A stretch of DNA of 64,000 nucleotides from Burkholderiales bacterium. GTDB lineage: Bacteria > Pseudomonadota > Gammaproteobacteria > Burkholderiales > Eutrophovitaceae. Below are positions 51,592 to 60,007 of this stretch, in pieces; the first letter of the stretch is position 1; every line of letters begins with the position of its first letter. Where the stretch lies: NCBI GenBank assembly GCA_035560005.1, contig DATMAN010000027.1:62001-126000 (forward strand). Direction: 5' to 3'. The position numbers and the translations under genes are program-made. The notes beneath the pieces are model-generated. The model saw only the letters and a list, made by a program, of their open reading frames with translations, made no database searches and was not told the origin of the DNA.

Positions 51592-52011
51592 ATGTCAGGC
51601 CGATTGTTCTTCGCCGCCACGCTGAGCGCCAGCCTCGCGCTGCTGAACGATCGCGCCGCCGGTCAGGGCCTGCAAGTCCGGCCGGGACTCTGGGAAGTGT
51701 CGATTTCCGGAATGGGCGAGCGCACGCAGTCGATCTGCCTGACGCCCGAGATGGTGCGGGACCTGCGCAATCTCAGCCGGCGCAGCGACCCCGCCAGCGA
51801 CTGCCGGCCGTCGAAGGAAAGGGTGTCGGGCAACTCCCACAGCTTCGAGGTATCGTGCACCCGTCCGGTACGCTACAACGCCCGCATCCGCATCACGGTG
51901 AGCGGGACCGATCGCTTCGTCATGAGCCAGGATTTCACGACCGAGATCGAAGGCCGCGCGCGCAGCGGCTCGATGACCATGTCCTACCACCGTATAGGCG
52001 ACTGCCGATGA
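51592..52011 (+). CDS. DUF3617-family secreted protein
   Basis: A 139-residue protein with a signal peptide (residues 1-24, LFFAATLSASLALLNDRAAG) and the DUF3617 opening QVRPGLWEVSISG. Three cysteines (ICLTPE, DCRPSK, VSCTRP) fit the family's disulfides. Periplasmic, function unknown. It precedes a transporter gene by 72 bases. Confidence 0.82.
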   Translation: MSGRLFFAATLSASLALLNDRAAGQGLQVRPGLWEVSISGMGERTQSICLTPEMVRDLRNLSRRSDPASDCRPSKERVSGNSHSFEVSCTRPVRYNARIRITVSGTDRFVMSQDFTTEIEGRARSGSMTMSYHRIGDCR

Positions 52012-52083
52012 CCGGCGCGCGCGTGTCGTGTGCGCCGTCCTTTGCGGCCGAGCCTCGCCACTGAACGCAGAATCGCCGCGACC

Positions 52084-53736
52084 ATGCCCTCGACCTCTGC
52101 CCTGCCCGCGTTCCTGATCGCGATCCGCGACTGGATCGACCGCAACATCCTGTCCCTGGGGCGCGAAATGCGGCTTTCGTATCTGCCGCCGCTCATGGTG
52201 TACCTCGCCTACGGCATCTCGGGACTGACCGCAATCGTGGGCACCTTCTATGTGAAGGAGCGCCTCGGCCTGTCCGCCGAGTTCCTCGCCGCCCTCGGTT
52301 TCTGGGCCATGCTGCCCTGGGCGCTGAAGATGCCGCTCGGTCATCTCGTGGATCTGATCTGGCGCTGGAAATCTCTGCTGGTCTACCTCGGCGCGAGCCT
52401 GATGGCGCTCAGCATCGGGATCATGATCGGCCTGCTGGGCCATACCGAAGCGATGCGCGCGATCGCCCCGATCGAGAGCTGGTACGTCGCGGCCGCCCTG
52501 CTTGCCCCGGTGGGTTACGTGCTGCAGGACGTCGTCGCCGACGCGATGACCGTCGAGGCGGTGCCGCGGAGCAACCCCGACGGCACGCCCATCGACGCGG
52601 CCCGGCGCAAGTCCATGCACACGACGATGCAGACCCTGGGGCGCGTGGCGATCATCGGCGGCGGGGTGCTGGTGTCGGTCGTCAACGTCTACGTGCTGCG
52701 CGACGCCGGGGCGCTGCCCGAAGCCGAGAAGGCACGCGTCTATCTGTTCATCTATCAGCTCGCGCTCGTCATTCCGGTGATCTCGGTGCTCGGAGTTCTG
52801 CTGGCAAGCGCGCTTCACCGGCGCCAGGTCTCCCGGCTCATCGCCCAGGGCCTGAGCCGCGCCCAGGCCGAGGCGCGCCTGAACGTCCACGCGCAGCGGC
52901 CTCCGGTCAACTGGTGGATTCTCGGCGGCGGCCTGGTGTTCGCCGCTCTCTCGCTCGGCGTGGGGCTGGGCAAGGTTCCGGGCGCCGAGGAGATCGTGTT
53001 CGTGATCTCGATGGCGATCGTGATCTTCCTCATCTGGCGCCTGACCCGAGAATTGGAGCCGGAGGCGCGTAACGTGCTCGTGGGCACCGCGATCGTCGTG
53101 TTCGTGTTCCGGGCCATGCCCGGCCCGGGCGCGGGGTCGACCTGGTGGATGATCGACGTGCTCGGCTTCGACCAGCAGTTCCTCGCCACGCTCTCGCTCA
53201 TCGGCTCGGTGCTCACCCTGTTCGGCATGTTCATCTTCCGCCGCTTCATGGCGGAGCGCTCGATCGCCTACGTGGTGGGCTTTCTCACCGTCGCCGGGAC
53301 GATCCTGGCGCTGCCCATCGTCGGCATGTACTACGGGTTGCACGAGTGGACCGCCGCGCACACCAACGGCGTGGTGGACGCACGCTTCATCGCGCTGATC
53401 GACACCGCGCTCGAATCGCCGCTCGGACAGATCGCGATGATTCCCATGCTCGCCTGGATCGCCAACTCCGCGCCGGACAAGCTCAAGGCCACCTTCTTCG
53501 CGGTGATGGCCTCCTTCACCAACCTCGCGCTGTCCGCGGCCCAGCTCGGCACCAAATATCTGAACCAGGTCTTCACGGTCACACGCGAGGTCAGGGACCA
53601 CGCGACCGGAGCCGTCAAGGTGCCGGCCGACTACAGCGAGCTCGGTACTCTGCTCATCATCGTCACGGTGATCGGTCTCGTGCTTCCCTTCGCGGCGATT
53701 GTCTTCGTCAAGTTGAGCCGCTTCCGCAACGCCTGA
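52084..53736 (+). CDS. BT1/FBT-like major facilitator transporter
   Basis: A 550-residue membrane protein with about twelve helices. LGFWAMLPWALKMPLGHLVDLIWRWKSLL and GYVLQDVVADAMTVEAVP are the folate-biopterin-transporter/BT1 signatures (LQDVVADA). A soluble loop with MHTTMQTLGR and a spacer RQVSRLIAQGLSRAQAEARL separates the halves. The substrate is unknown; pterin or folate transport is the family precedent. ATG 52084. The stop at 53734-53736 overlaps the region where the following hydrolase begins. Confidence 0.8.
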   Translation: MPSTSALPAFLIAIRDWIDRNILSLGREMRLSYLPPLMVYLAYGISGLTAIVGTFYVKERLGLSAEFLAALGFWAMLPWALKMPLGHLVDLIWRWKSLLVYLGASLMALSIGIMIGLLGHTEAMRAIAPIESWYVAAALLAPVGYVLQDVVADAMTVEAVPRSNPDGTPIDAARRKSMHTTMQTLGRVAIIGGGVLVSVVNVYVLRDAGALPEAEKARVYLFIYQLALVIPVISVLGVLLASALHRRQVSRLIAQGLSRAQAEARLNVHAQRPPVNWWILGGGLVFAALSLGVGLGKVPGAEEIVFVISMAIVIFLIWRLTRELEPEARNVLVGTAIVVFVFRAMPGPGAGSTWWMIDVLGFDQQFLATLSLIGSVLTLFGMFIFRRFMAERSIAYVVGFLTVAGTILALPIVGMYYGLHEWTAAHTNGVVDARFIALIDTALESPLGQIAMIPMLAWIANSAPDKLKATFFAVMASFTNLALSAAQLGTKYLNQVFTVTREVRDHATGAVKVPADYSELGTLLIIVTVIGLVLPFAAIVFVKLSRFRNA

Positions 53737-53741
53737 CCGCC

Positions 53742-54581
53742 TTGCTGACCGGCCTGTCGTTGCTCGCCTCGCTTTCGGTCTTCGCCGCGCAGACCACGGG
53801 CGGCGAGCCCGGCGATCTGGAAGAGACAGTCTGCGGCGCGATCAAGGAGCCGTTCGTTTTCGCAGTGTGGAGCCTTGCCGCGGGCAGGCCGCGCCCGGAT
53901 GCGGCGGCCACGGTGGCCGGCGCCACGGTCGAGGCCTTTTCGCATCGGACTCGGGACGGGCGCACGCTGCGCGGCTATCGGCTGCGCGCCGATCGGCCTG
54001 TCGCGCCGCGGGGTTTCATCCTGGTTGCGCAGGGCAACGCCATGCTGGCGGATCAACTGCTCGACGCGCTGGCACCGTTCACCTCGGCGCTTCATGTGGT
54101 GCACGTGCTCGATTTCCGCGGCTACGGCAACTCCGAGGGCAGGCGGCGGCTCAAAGCGATCGTCTCCGACTATCGGGAGATCTTCGCAGCCCTGCGCGCG
54201 GACTACCCCGGCGAAGCCCTGCTCTACGGCATCTCCTTCGGCGGCATCGTGCTGTCCAACGTCATCGGCGCGGGCGCGCGCTTCGACCGCGCGGTGATCG
54301 ATTCCTCGCCGAGCCGCCTCTCGCCTTACGGGTGTCCGGAACGGTACGATCCGGTGAACAATCTTCCACCGGACGCCTCCCGCATGCTGATCGTCCGAGG
54401 AGAAAAAGACCGGGTGGTCCCGGCCGCCGACTCGCGCGAGCTGGCGGAGGTGGCGCGGTTGCGCGGCGCGCAGGTCGTCACTTCACCGGACTTCGGCCAT
54501 CCATTCATGGATACCGACGCAGCGATTCACGCGCGCCGCCAGAACCTGATCCGTTCCTTTCTGCTCGACGGTGCTCGTTGA
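53742..54581 (+). CDS. Exported alpha/beta-hydrolase
   Basis: About 279 residues. The N-terminus is a signal peptide (LTGLSLLASLSVFAAQ) entered from TTG 53742, or from CTG 53733, which overlaps the transporter stop; no ATG or GTG gives the signal. The hydrolase core has VLDFRGYGNSEG, the nucleophile elbow YGISFGGIVLS, a late acid in RGEKDRVVPA and the catalytic His in SPDFGHPFMD. It is probably a periplasmic esterase or lipase, coupled to the BT1-like transporter. Confidence 0.78.
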   Translation: MLTGLSLLASLSVFAAQTTGGEPGDLEETVCGAIKEPFVFAVWSLAAGRPRPDAAATVAGATVEAFSHRTRDGRTLRGYRLRADRPVAPRGFILVAQGNAMLADQLLDALAPFTSALHVVHVLDFRGYGNSEGRRRLKAIVSDYREIFAALRADYPGEALLYGISFGGIVLSNVIGAGARFDRAVIDSSPSRLSPYGCPERYDPVNNLPPDASRMLIVRGEKDRVVPAADSRELAEVARLRGAQVVTSPDFGHPFMDTDAAIHARRQNLIRSFLLDGAR

Positions 54582-54622
54582 CAGGGAGCCGCGCATCGGC
54601 TTCGTCCTCCGCCTGGCCCCGG

Positions 54623-55795
54623 TTACTTGAATTCGTGCAGCGCGATGCGATTCTTGGCGATGAAATCCCAGTCGTACTCGACGCCGAGCCCCGGCCCTGT
54701 AGGCACCGGCACGCAGCCGTCCTTGCCAACCGCTTCCAACTGGTCCGAGTAGCCGCACTTGTATACCGGCGGCACGGCGTTCGGGGTGCCCGGTCCCACC
54801 AGCGCCATCTCGTAGTAGTTGGTGTTGCGGATCGCGGACATGCAATGGCGGTGCGCCGGGCCGCAAGCGTGGATCTCGGCGTCGATGCCGAAGGACTCGG
54901 CCAGGTGCGCGATCTTCATGCAGCCCGTGATCCCCATGTCGTATTCGGGATCGACGCGCAGGAAGTCGGTGCCGCCGGCCACGAGGAAATCCGCCTTCGG
55001 CTCCACGCCACGGACATGCTCGGTCTGAAGCAGCGGGGTCTTGATCATCTCGCGCAGCTTCTTGTGCGCGAATGCCGAGGTGCCGCTGTCGCGGAACGGG
55101 TCTTCGTACCAGAAACAATCGGCTTCGTCGCACGCACGGCCGACGTAGAGCGCATCGGCGAAGGTCCGCAACTGGCAGGCCGGATCGAGCATCAGCTCCA
55201 TGCGGTCGCCCACGCGGCTGCGCACGTACAGCACGTTTTCGGCTTCCTCGCGCTTGTCGCCTTCGTTCCAGCCGTGGATCTTGAAGGCGCGGTATCCCAT
55301 CTCGTAGCACTGCACCGCGAAGTCGCCGTAGGCCTCCTTGGAGGACAGCACACCGTTGCGATCGCCCATGTAGGTACTGGCGTAGGCGGGCAGGCGCTTG
55401 CGATAGCCGCCGAGCAGTTCGCTCACCGCGGCATTGAGCTTCTTGCCGGCAAGATCCCAGAGCGCGATGTCGAGGGGGCCGTGGCCCATATGGTCGAACT
55501 GGCGCGCCTCGCGCTTGATGTCGTCGTAGATGCCTTCGCGCTCTTCGGCTTCGCGCCCGATGAGACAAGGCGCCAGCATCAACGTCTGGCCGAGCGCCGA
55601 GGGCGAACCAACCCAGTGTGTGACGTACTCCCCACGCAGGCCGTTGTCGGTCATGATCGCCACCGCGTACTTGGTCAGGCGGGTCGTCGCACCTTTCTTG
55701 CAGCCCAGCGCCCCGATTCCGCCGCCGCCCGCCGCGCCGAGATTTTTTGCGTCGAACTGAAAGACGTGCACCTCTACTTTGTCGATGCGGCTCAT
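54623..55795 (-). CDS. Enolase-superfamily (mandelate racemase/muconate lactonizing) enzyme
   Basis: A 390-residue enolase-superfamily protein. The barrel has the base motif FKIHGW (K-x-H in place of K-x-K), metal ligands in LMLDPACQL, WYEDPF and LLQTEHVRG, and a C-terminal His in EIHACGPAHRH. This points to an acid-sugar dehydratase or racemase rather than muconate cycloisomerase. ATG 55795 follows GGAGAGAGG. It is single, divergent from the NTF2-like gene. Confidence 0.85.
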   Translation of the reverse strand: MSRIDKVEVHVFQFDAKNLGAAGGGGIGALGCKKGATTRLTKYAVAIMTDNGLRGEYVTHWVGSPSALGQTLMLAPCLIGREAEEREGIYDDIKREARQFDHMGHGPLDIALWDLAGKKLNAAVSELLGGYRKRLPAYASTYMGDRNGVLSSKEAYGDFAVQCYEMGYRAFKIHGWNEGDKREEAENVLYVRSRVGDRMELMLDPACQLRTFADALYVGRACDEADCFWYEDPFRDSGTSAFAHKKLREMIKTPLLQTEHVRGVEPKADFLVAGGTDFLRVDPEYDMGITGCMKIAHLAESFGIDAEIHACGPAHRHCMSAIRNTNYYEMALVGPGTPNAVPPVYKCGYSDQLEAVGKDGCVPVPTGPGLGVEYDWDFIAKNRIALHEFK

Positions 55796-56145
55796 CCTCT
55801 CTCCTCTGGTCGCGGCCGGTCTGAATGTCGGGCGGTATGCTATCAGCGCGCAACCGCGAAAGAAAAGCCGGGTCGAGCCATGCATCCGACAATGACCGAG
55901 CACCACGGGAGCCAACGGGCACCCTGTGAAATCCGTAGCGAGAGTCTTCCCGATCAGCGTCTTCCGCTTCATGAGCGAGGGCAGACTCGAGGTCCCGGCA
56001 ATCAGGCCTGACCGCCCTGCCTGCTGGGGGTGGTCGTCCGCTTGCGCGCACACCGATGAGCGCCGAGCACGTCGTCATCGCCGCGCGGCGGAGTCGGCGG
56101 TATGCTAACGCCCGGCACCCGAACAAGAGCAAAGGAGCAGAGGCC
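55796..56145. other. 350-base divergent spacer with a 12-base direct repeat
   Basis: No gene is recognised. GGCGGTATGCTA occurs at 55831-55842 and again at 56096-56107, in the same orientation, each with a TATGCT that could serve as a -10. The second copy lies 39 bases before the NTF2-like gene. It may be a duplicated promoter or regulator site. Confidence 0.4.
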
Positions 56146-56589
56146 ATGGAACTGCTGAAACGCTGGATCGCCCTGGGCGGCGCGCTGCTGGCGCTCGGGC
56201 TTGCGTGGGACTGCGCACGGGCGGACGCGGTGCAGGAGATCGAGCGCGTCGAGGACCAGCGCTACGAAGCGATGATCAAGGCAGACTGGGGCGCGTTCGC
56301 CGGCATGCTGGCCGAGGAGTTCCTCTATCACCAGCCGAGCGGCAGGGTGTCGGACAAGCAGGCCTACGTCGCCTATGCGTCGACCGGCGACATCAAGATC
56401 AAGAAGGCCGAGCGCTACGACGTGAAGATCCACGTCTACGGCGACGTGGCGACCGCGATGGGCTCCACGCGGCTGGACATCGAACAGAAGGGCGAGCCGC
56501 GCGCAGTGGATCTGCGCTATCTGAACGTGTGGGTCAAGCGCGACGGCCGCTGGCAGCTCGCGGCGCGCCAGTCGGCCTTCAAGCAGTAG
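56146..56589 (+). CDS. Secreted NTF2/DUF4440-like protein
   Basis: A 147-residue protein, ATG 56146 after AAAGGAG. A signal peptide (residues 1-26, WIALGGALLALGLAWDCARA) precedes a DUF4440 / SnoaL-like fold: DAVQEIERVEDQRYEAMIKADWGAF...EFLYHQPSGRVSDK and RYLNVWVKRDGRWQLAARQS. A small-molecule-binding or nutrient-sensing role is usual; none can be assigned. Confidence 0.82.
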   Translation: MELLKRWIALGGALLALGLAWDCARADAVQEIERVEDQRYEAMIKADWGAFAGMLAEEFLYHQPSGRVSDKQAYVAYASTGDIKIKKAERYDVKIHVYGDVATAMGSTRLDIEQKGEPRAVDLRYLNVWVKRDGRWQLAARQSAFKQ

Positions 56590-56717
56590 AACGAGCGCGC
56601 CGCCGGGACCGCGTATGCATGTTGCCGTCTCCGGCGGGCGATGGTTGACGCGGGAGCTGCACCGGCAACGCCGGGGGCGCTGATCGCGGCACCCGCCGCT
56701 GTCACGGGACGACACCA

Positions 56718-57182
56718 ATGGGATCGCAACTCATCGACATTTCGCATGTCATCCAGCTCGCGGTAGCGCCGGTGTTCCTGCTCACCGCCATCGGCACGAT
56801 CCTCACGGCGCTGAACAGCCGCCTCGGACGCATCGTCGATCGCCGCCGCGTCGTGGAGGAAAAACTTCAGGGCCTGCCGCCCGATCAGGGCGACAAGGCC
56901 CGTGCCTGCGTCTCGGAGCTGCAAGTCCTCGCGCGCCGCATCCGGCTCATCTATCAGGCGATGGTCTTTTCGGTGATGAGCGGCATCCTGATCTGCCTGG
57001 TGGTGGCCACCGCATTCCTCGGCGTGTTCATCCGCTTCGATCTGTCGGAGACCGTCGGCGTCATGTTCGCGCTGGCCATGTTCTCGCTGATCGGCGCGCT
57101 GGCGATGTTCCTGAGGGAAGTGTTTCTCGCCATCGAGGCCGGCAGGCACGCGATCATGCTCAAGGGGTTGACTCAACCCTGA
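56718..57182 (+). CDS. DUF2721-family membrane protein
   Basis: A 154-residue protein with three hydrophobic segments. IQLAVAPVFLLTAIGTILTALNSRLGRIVDRRR is the family signature and YQAMVFSVMSGILICLVVATAFLGVF follows. Function unknown. It ends 8 bases before the next small gene, so the two are probably one operon. Confidence 0.87.
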   Translation: MGSQLIDISHVIQLAVAPVFLLTAIGTILTALNSRLGRIVDRRRVVEEKLQGLPPDQGDKARACVSELQVLARRIRLIYQAMVFSVMSGILICLVVATAFLGVFIRFDLSETVGVMFALAMFSLIGALAMFLREVFLAIEAGRHAIMLKGLTQP

Positions 57183-57190
57183 GGGACGCC

Positions 57191-57490
57191 ATGCCCGCCC
57201 GGCTCGCGCGAATTCTCGTGGCCGCCTTTGCTCTCTTGGCCACGGTGCTGTTCGCCGCGCTGGCCATGGAAGGCGTCGTCGGCTTCGGTGCCGGCGAAAA
57301 GGACTTCTTTTTCGCGCTGCCCCTGCTGCCGTTCTGGCTCGTGTTGCTCATCGCGAATCCGATCCCCAGGTGGCGCAAGGTGCCGCCGGGGCGCGTCACG
57401 CTGCTCCGTGCGCTGGTGTCGGCCCGCGCGGTCGCCGTGGCACGGGCTGTGCCGTTCGCGCTGATCTTCATTCGCGGCGGCGCGCACTGA
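57191..57490 (+). CDS. Small membrane protein of unknown function
   Basis: A 99-residue protein with three hydrophobic stretches (ILVAAFALLATVLFAALAM, FFFALPLLPFWLVLLIANPI, VAVARAVPFALIFI) and a basic loop. I do not recognise a family. It follows the DUF2721 gene by 8 bases and is probably co-transcribed. Confidence 0.55.
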   Translation: MPARLARILVAAFALLATVLFAALAMEGVVGFGAGEKDFFFALPLLPFWLVLLIANPIPRWRKVPPGRVTLLRALVSARAVAVARAVPFALIFIRGGAH

Positions 57491-57616
57491 GCGTCTCCCG
57501 GGCTTGCCAGACGCTCCCGAACAGGCTCATATTTCACCCCGCAACCAGCAGCCGCGGGCGACCGCGGCGGTGCAGTAGTGCAATGGAATCATCGCGTCCA
57601 CGTGGGAGGAAGAACC

Positions 57617-59104
57617 ATGAGCACTGCACAAGCCTCCGGGCCAGCCGTCGCCCTCGGACATCTACCCCCGCTGCAACTGGCCACGATGCCCGTGTTTGCG
57701 GGCGTCTTTGCTTACCTGGGTCCCGGTATTCTCTGGGCCGCGCTGGCGCAAGGTTCCGGCGAGCTGATCTGGTGGCCTTATCTGACCGCCAAGTACGGGG
57801 CGGCGTTTCTCGGCCTGCTGATTCCGGCCGCGCTGCTGCAGTACTGGCTCAACATCGAGTTGTGCCGCTACACCGTGCTCACCGGGGAAACGCCGATGAC
57901 CGGCTTTACCCGCATCGGCCGCTGGTTCGCCTGGCTGTGCTGGATTGGTGTCTTCATCGAAAACATCTGGTTCGGCGCCTATGCGGCCGCCGGAGGCACG
58001 GCGCTCGCCGCGCTCACCGGCTTCCCGGAAGGCTGGACGCCGCGCGGACAGTCTCTGTTCTGGGGCTACCTCACCATTGGCCTCTATCTTCTCGCCCTGG
58101 TATTCAGCCGGGTGGCCTACACCCTGGTGGAGAAATTCTCGATGATCGTGGTGATCATCACGATGGGAGGCATCATCTTCGCGATCTTCCAGGAGCCGGT
58201 GCTCGCGGTGACGGGCGAATTCTTCTCCGCGCTCGTTCCCCACTACACGCCGGTGAGCGCGATCCCCAACTGGGACCCGAAGGATATCAACACGGTGGTC
58301 ACCAGTATCGCCTTCGCCGGCGCCGGCGGCTTCGGCCAGCTGTTCATCGCCTACTGGATGCGCGACAAGGGCGTGGGCATGGGCGCCAAGGTCGGCCGCG
58401 TCACCTCGCCGATCACCGGCCAGCCCGAAGCGATCCCCGCCACCGGATTCGCGATGGCCGATACCGAGGAGAACAAGAAGAACTACAAAGGCTGGGTGCG
58501 CTACGTCAGCACCGAGAACTTCATCGGCGTGGCCCTGAACCTGATCACCACCATCATCATGTGCTGGCTCGCCTGGGCGCTGCTCATGCCGAAGGGCATC
58601 GTTCCGAGCGGCTGGGAGATCGCGGTCGTGCAGTCGGCCTTCTTCGAGGTGGCGTGGGGTCCGGTCGGGAAGGCTTTGTTCCTGATCGTGGCCGCCGCGT
58701 TCCTGTGCGACGCCTGGCTGCAGTTGACCGACGGGTTCTCGCGCATCCAGGCCGACTTCTTCTACCACAACATTCCCGGCGCGCAGAAGCTGCATTTCCG
58801 CAGCTGGTACTACATCTTCGTGGCGATCTTCACGGTGCTGACGGTCGTGACGATGGCGCTCGCGCAGCCGGGTCAGTTGATCGTGATCCGCGGCGTGGTG
58901 GCCTTCCTTGCCATGGCCATCATCTGCCCGGCCATCGTCTACCTGAACTACGTGATGCTGCCGCGCGTCTTCCCGAAGTGGATCAAGCCGCATCCCGTCA
59001 CGCGGGCGCTGATGCTGCTGGTGACGCTCGCCTATATGACGATGGCCATCGCTTACCTCTACCTCAACCGCGCGCAGCTCGCCTCGCTGATCTTCGGCGG
59101 ATAA
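57617..59104 (+). CDS. Nramp-like transporter without the DPGN/MPH metal motifs
   Basis: A 495-residue protein with about eleven helices in Nramp order (YLGPGILWAALAQGSGELIWWPYLTAKYG; DAWLQLTDGFSRIQADFF near the end). Canonical Nramp TM1 has DPGN and TM6 has MPH as metal ligands; here the TM1 site reads AQGSGE and the TM6 region AFAGAGGFGQLFIAYW, so neither motif is present. It is therefore a divergent LeuT-fold Nramp relative and Mn/Fe transport should not be assumed. ATG 57617 follows GGGAGGAAGAACC. A long hydrophilic insert (residues 255-300, KVGRVTSPITGQPEAIPATGF) separates the middle helices. Confidence 0.75.
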   Translation: MSTAQASGPAVALGHLPPLQLATMPVFAGVFAYLGPGILWAALAQGSGELIWWPYLTAKYGAAFLGLLIPAALLQYWLNIELCRYTVLTGETPMTGFTRIGRWFAWLCWIGVFIENIWFGAYAAAGGTALAALTGFPEGWTPRGQSLFWGYLTIGLYLLALVFSRVAYTLVEKFSMIVVIITMGGIIFAIFQEPVLAVTGEFFSALVPHYTPVSAIPNWDPKDINTVVTSIAFAGAGGFGQLFIAYWMRDKGVGMGAKVGRVTSPITGQPEAIPATGFAMADTEENKKNYKGWVRYVSTENFIGVALNLITTIIMCWLAWALLMPKGIVPSGWEIAVVQSAFFEVAWGPVGKALFLIVAAAFLCDAWLQLTDGFSRIQADFFYHNIPGAQKLHFRSWYYIFVAIFTVLTVVTMALAQPGQLIVIRGVVAFLAMAIICPAIVYLNYVMLPRVFPKWIKPHPVTRALMLLVTLAYMTMAIAYLYLNRAQLASLIFGG

Positions 59105-59228
59105 CGGGAGGCCGGCGCCCCGGTTGCGCCCGCGCGCGCAGCCGCCGGCGCCGTGCCCCGTTCGCTTGGACCGGCGCGCCGGTCCCTTCCAGAGCCCCGC
59201 GGTCGCATCTGCGCACGCCTGTGCGCGC

Positions 59229-59256
59229 TTGTAACCGCGCGCCCCGCCCCTAAATA
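59229..59256 (+). promoter_or_regulatory. Candidate promoter of the sigma-factor/eRF1-like operon
   Basis: TTGTAA (59229-59234), a 16-base spacer and TAAATA (59251-59256), 88 bases before the sigma-like ATG. It is in the only AT-rich patch of the 239-base spacer. Confidence 0.4.
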
Positions 59257-59343
59257 AGGACGCATGGAAGTGTCGAACGCGCGCGGCGTGCTGCGTCGCA
59301 CGCCGGACGCCGCGCGTGAAGACAGGACGCGAGGTTCCAGGCG

Positions 59344-60003
59344 ATGAATACGGAAACGTCGATTGCCGTTGCGAACGATCCGCAGTGGCAGCGCGCGCTC
59401 GCCGGCGACCGGCAGGCCTTCTGGGCGATCGTCGAACCCCATCTCGCGGAGATGCTGCAGGCCGCGGGGCGCGACATCCGCTATCACGAGTCGCTCGGCC
59501 AGCTCGGCCCGCAAGATCTGGCGCCCGAGGAGCTGGTCGGCGAAACCCTGATCCGTGCCTGGCACGGACGGCATCACCGGCCGCGCCGGCTCAGCCTGCG
59601 CGCCTGGCTGCTGGGCAGCCAGCACCGCGTGCTGCAATGGATCGTCGCGCGCGAGCAGCGCCTGCGCCAGATCTGGAGCGTGTCGCTCGAATCGGCCCCG
59701 CCCAGGGAGCCGGTCATCTACGACGACGACGCATCCTACTGGGAGTGGCATCAGCCCGACGACTTCGTCCGCTGGGAAGACCTCATTCCCGGCGATGTGC
59801 CCGCTCCGGAGGAATTCATCGCGCTGGAGGAAGCGCCGCTCGACCAGCTCGACGCACAGGCACGCCAGGCGCTGCTGTTGCGTTTCGAGCACCGGCTCGC
59901 GGTCGCGGAGATCGCCTACATCCTGCGCCTGCCGGTCGAACAGACGCGGCGGCTGATCGGCGAGCTGCGCACCGAAGCGCGCAGCGCCACCGCCAGGGAG
60001 TGA
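59344..60003 (+). CDS. Sigma-70/ECF-like factor
   Basis: A 219-residue protein with sigma-factor architecture. The region 2 remnant LAPEELVGETLIRAWHGRHHR is followed by an acidic linker (VIYDDDASYWEWHQPDDFVRWED) that is long for an ECF factor, then a region-4-like end LDAQARQALLLRFEHRLAVAEIAYILRLPVEQTRRLIGELR. It could be a sigma factor with relaxed sequence or a sigma-like regulator. The stop lies 4 bases before the ATG of the eRF1-like gene, so both come from one message. Confidence 0.7.
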   Translation: MNTETSIAVANDPQWQRALAGDRQAFWAIVEPHLAEMLQAAGRDIRYHESLGQLGPQDLAPEELVGETLIRAWHGRHHRPRRLSLRAWLLGSQHRVLQWIVAREQRLRQIWSVSLESAPPREPVIYDDDASYWEWHQPDDFVRWEDLIPGDVPAPEEFIALEEAPLDQLDAQARQALLLRFEHRLAVAEIAYILRLPVEQTRRLIGELRTEARSATARE

Positions 60004-60007
60004 GCGC

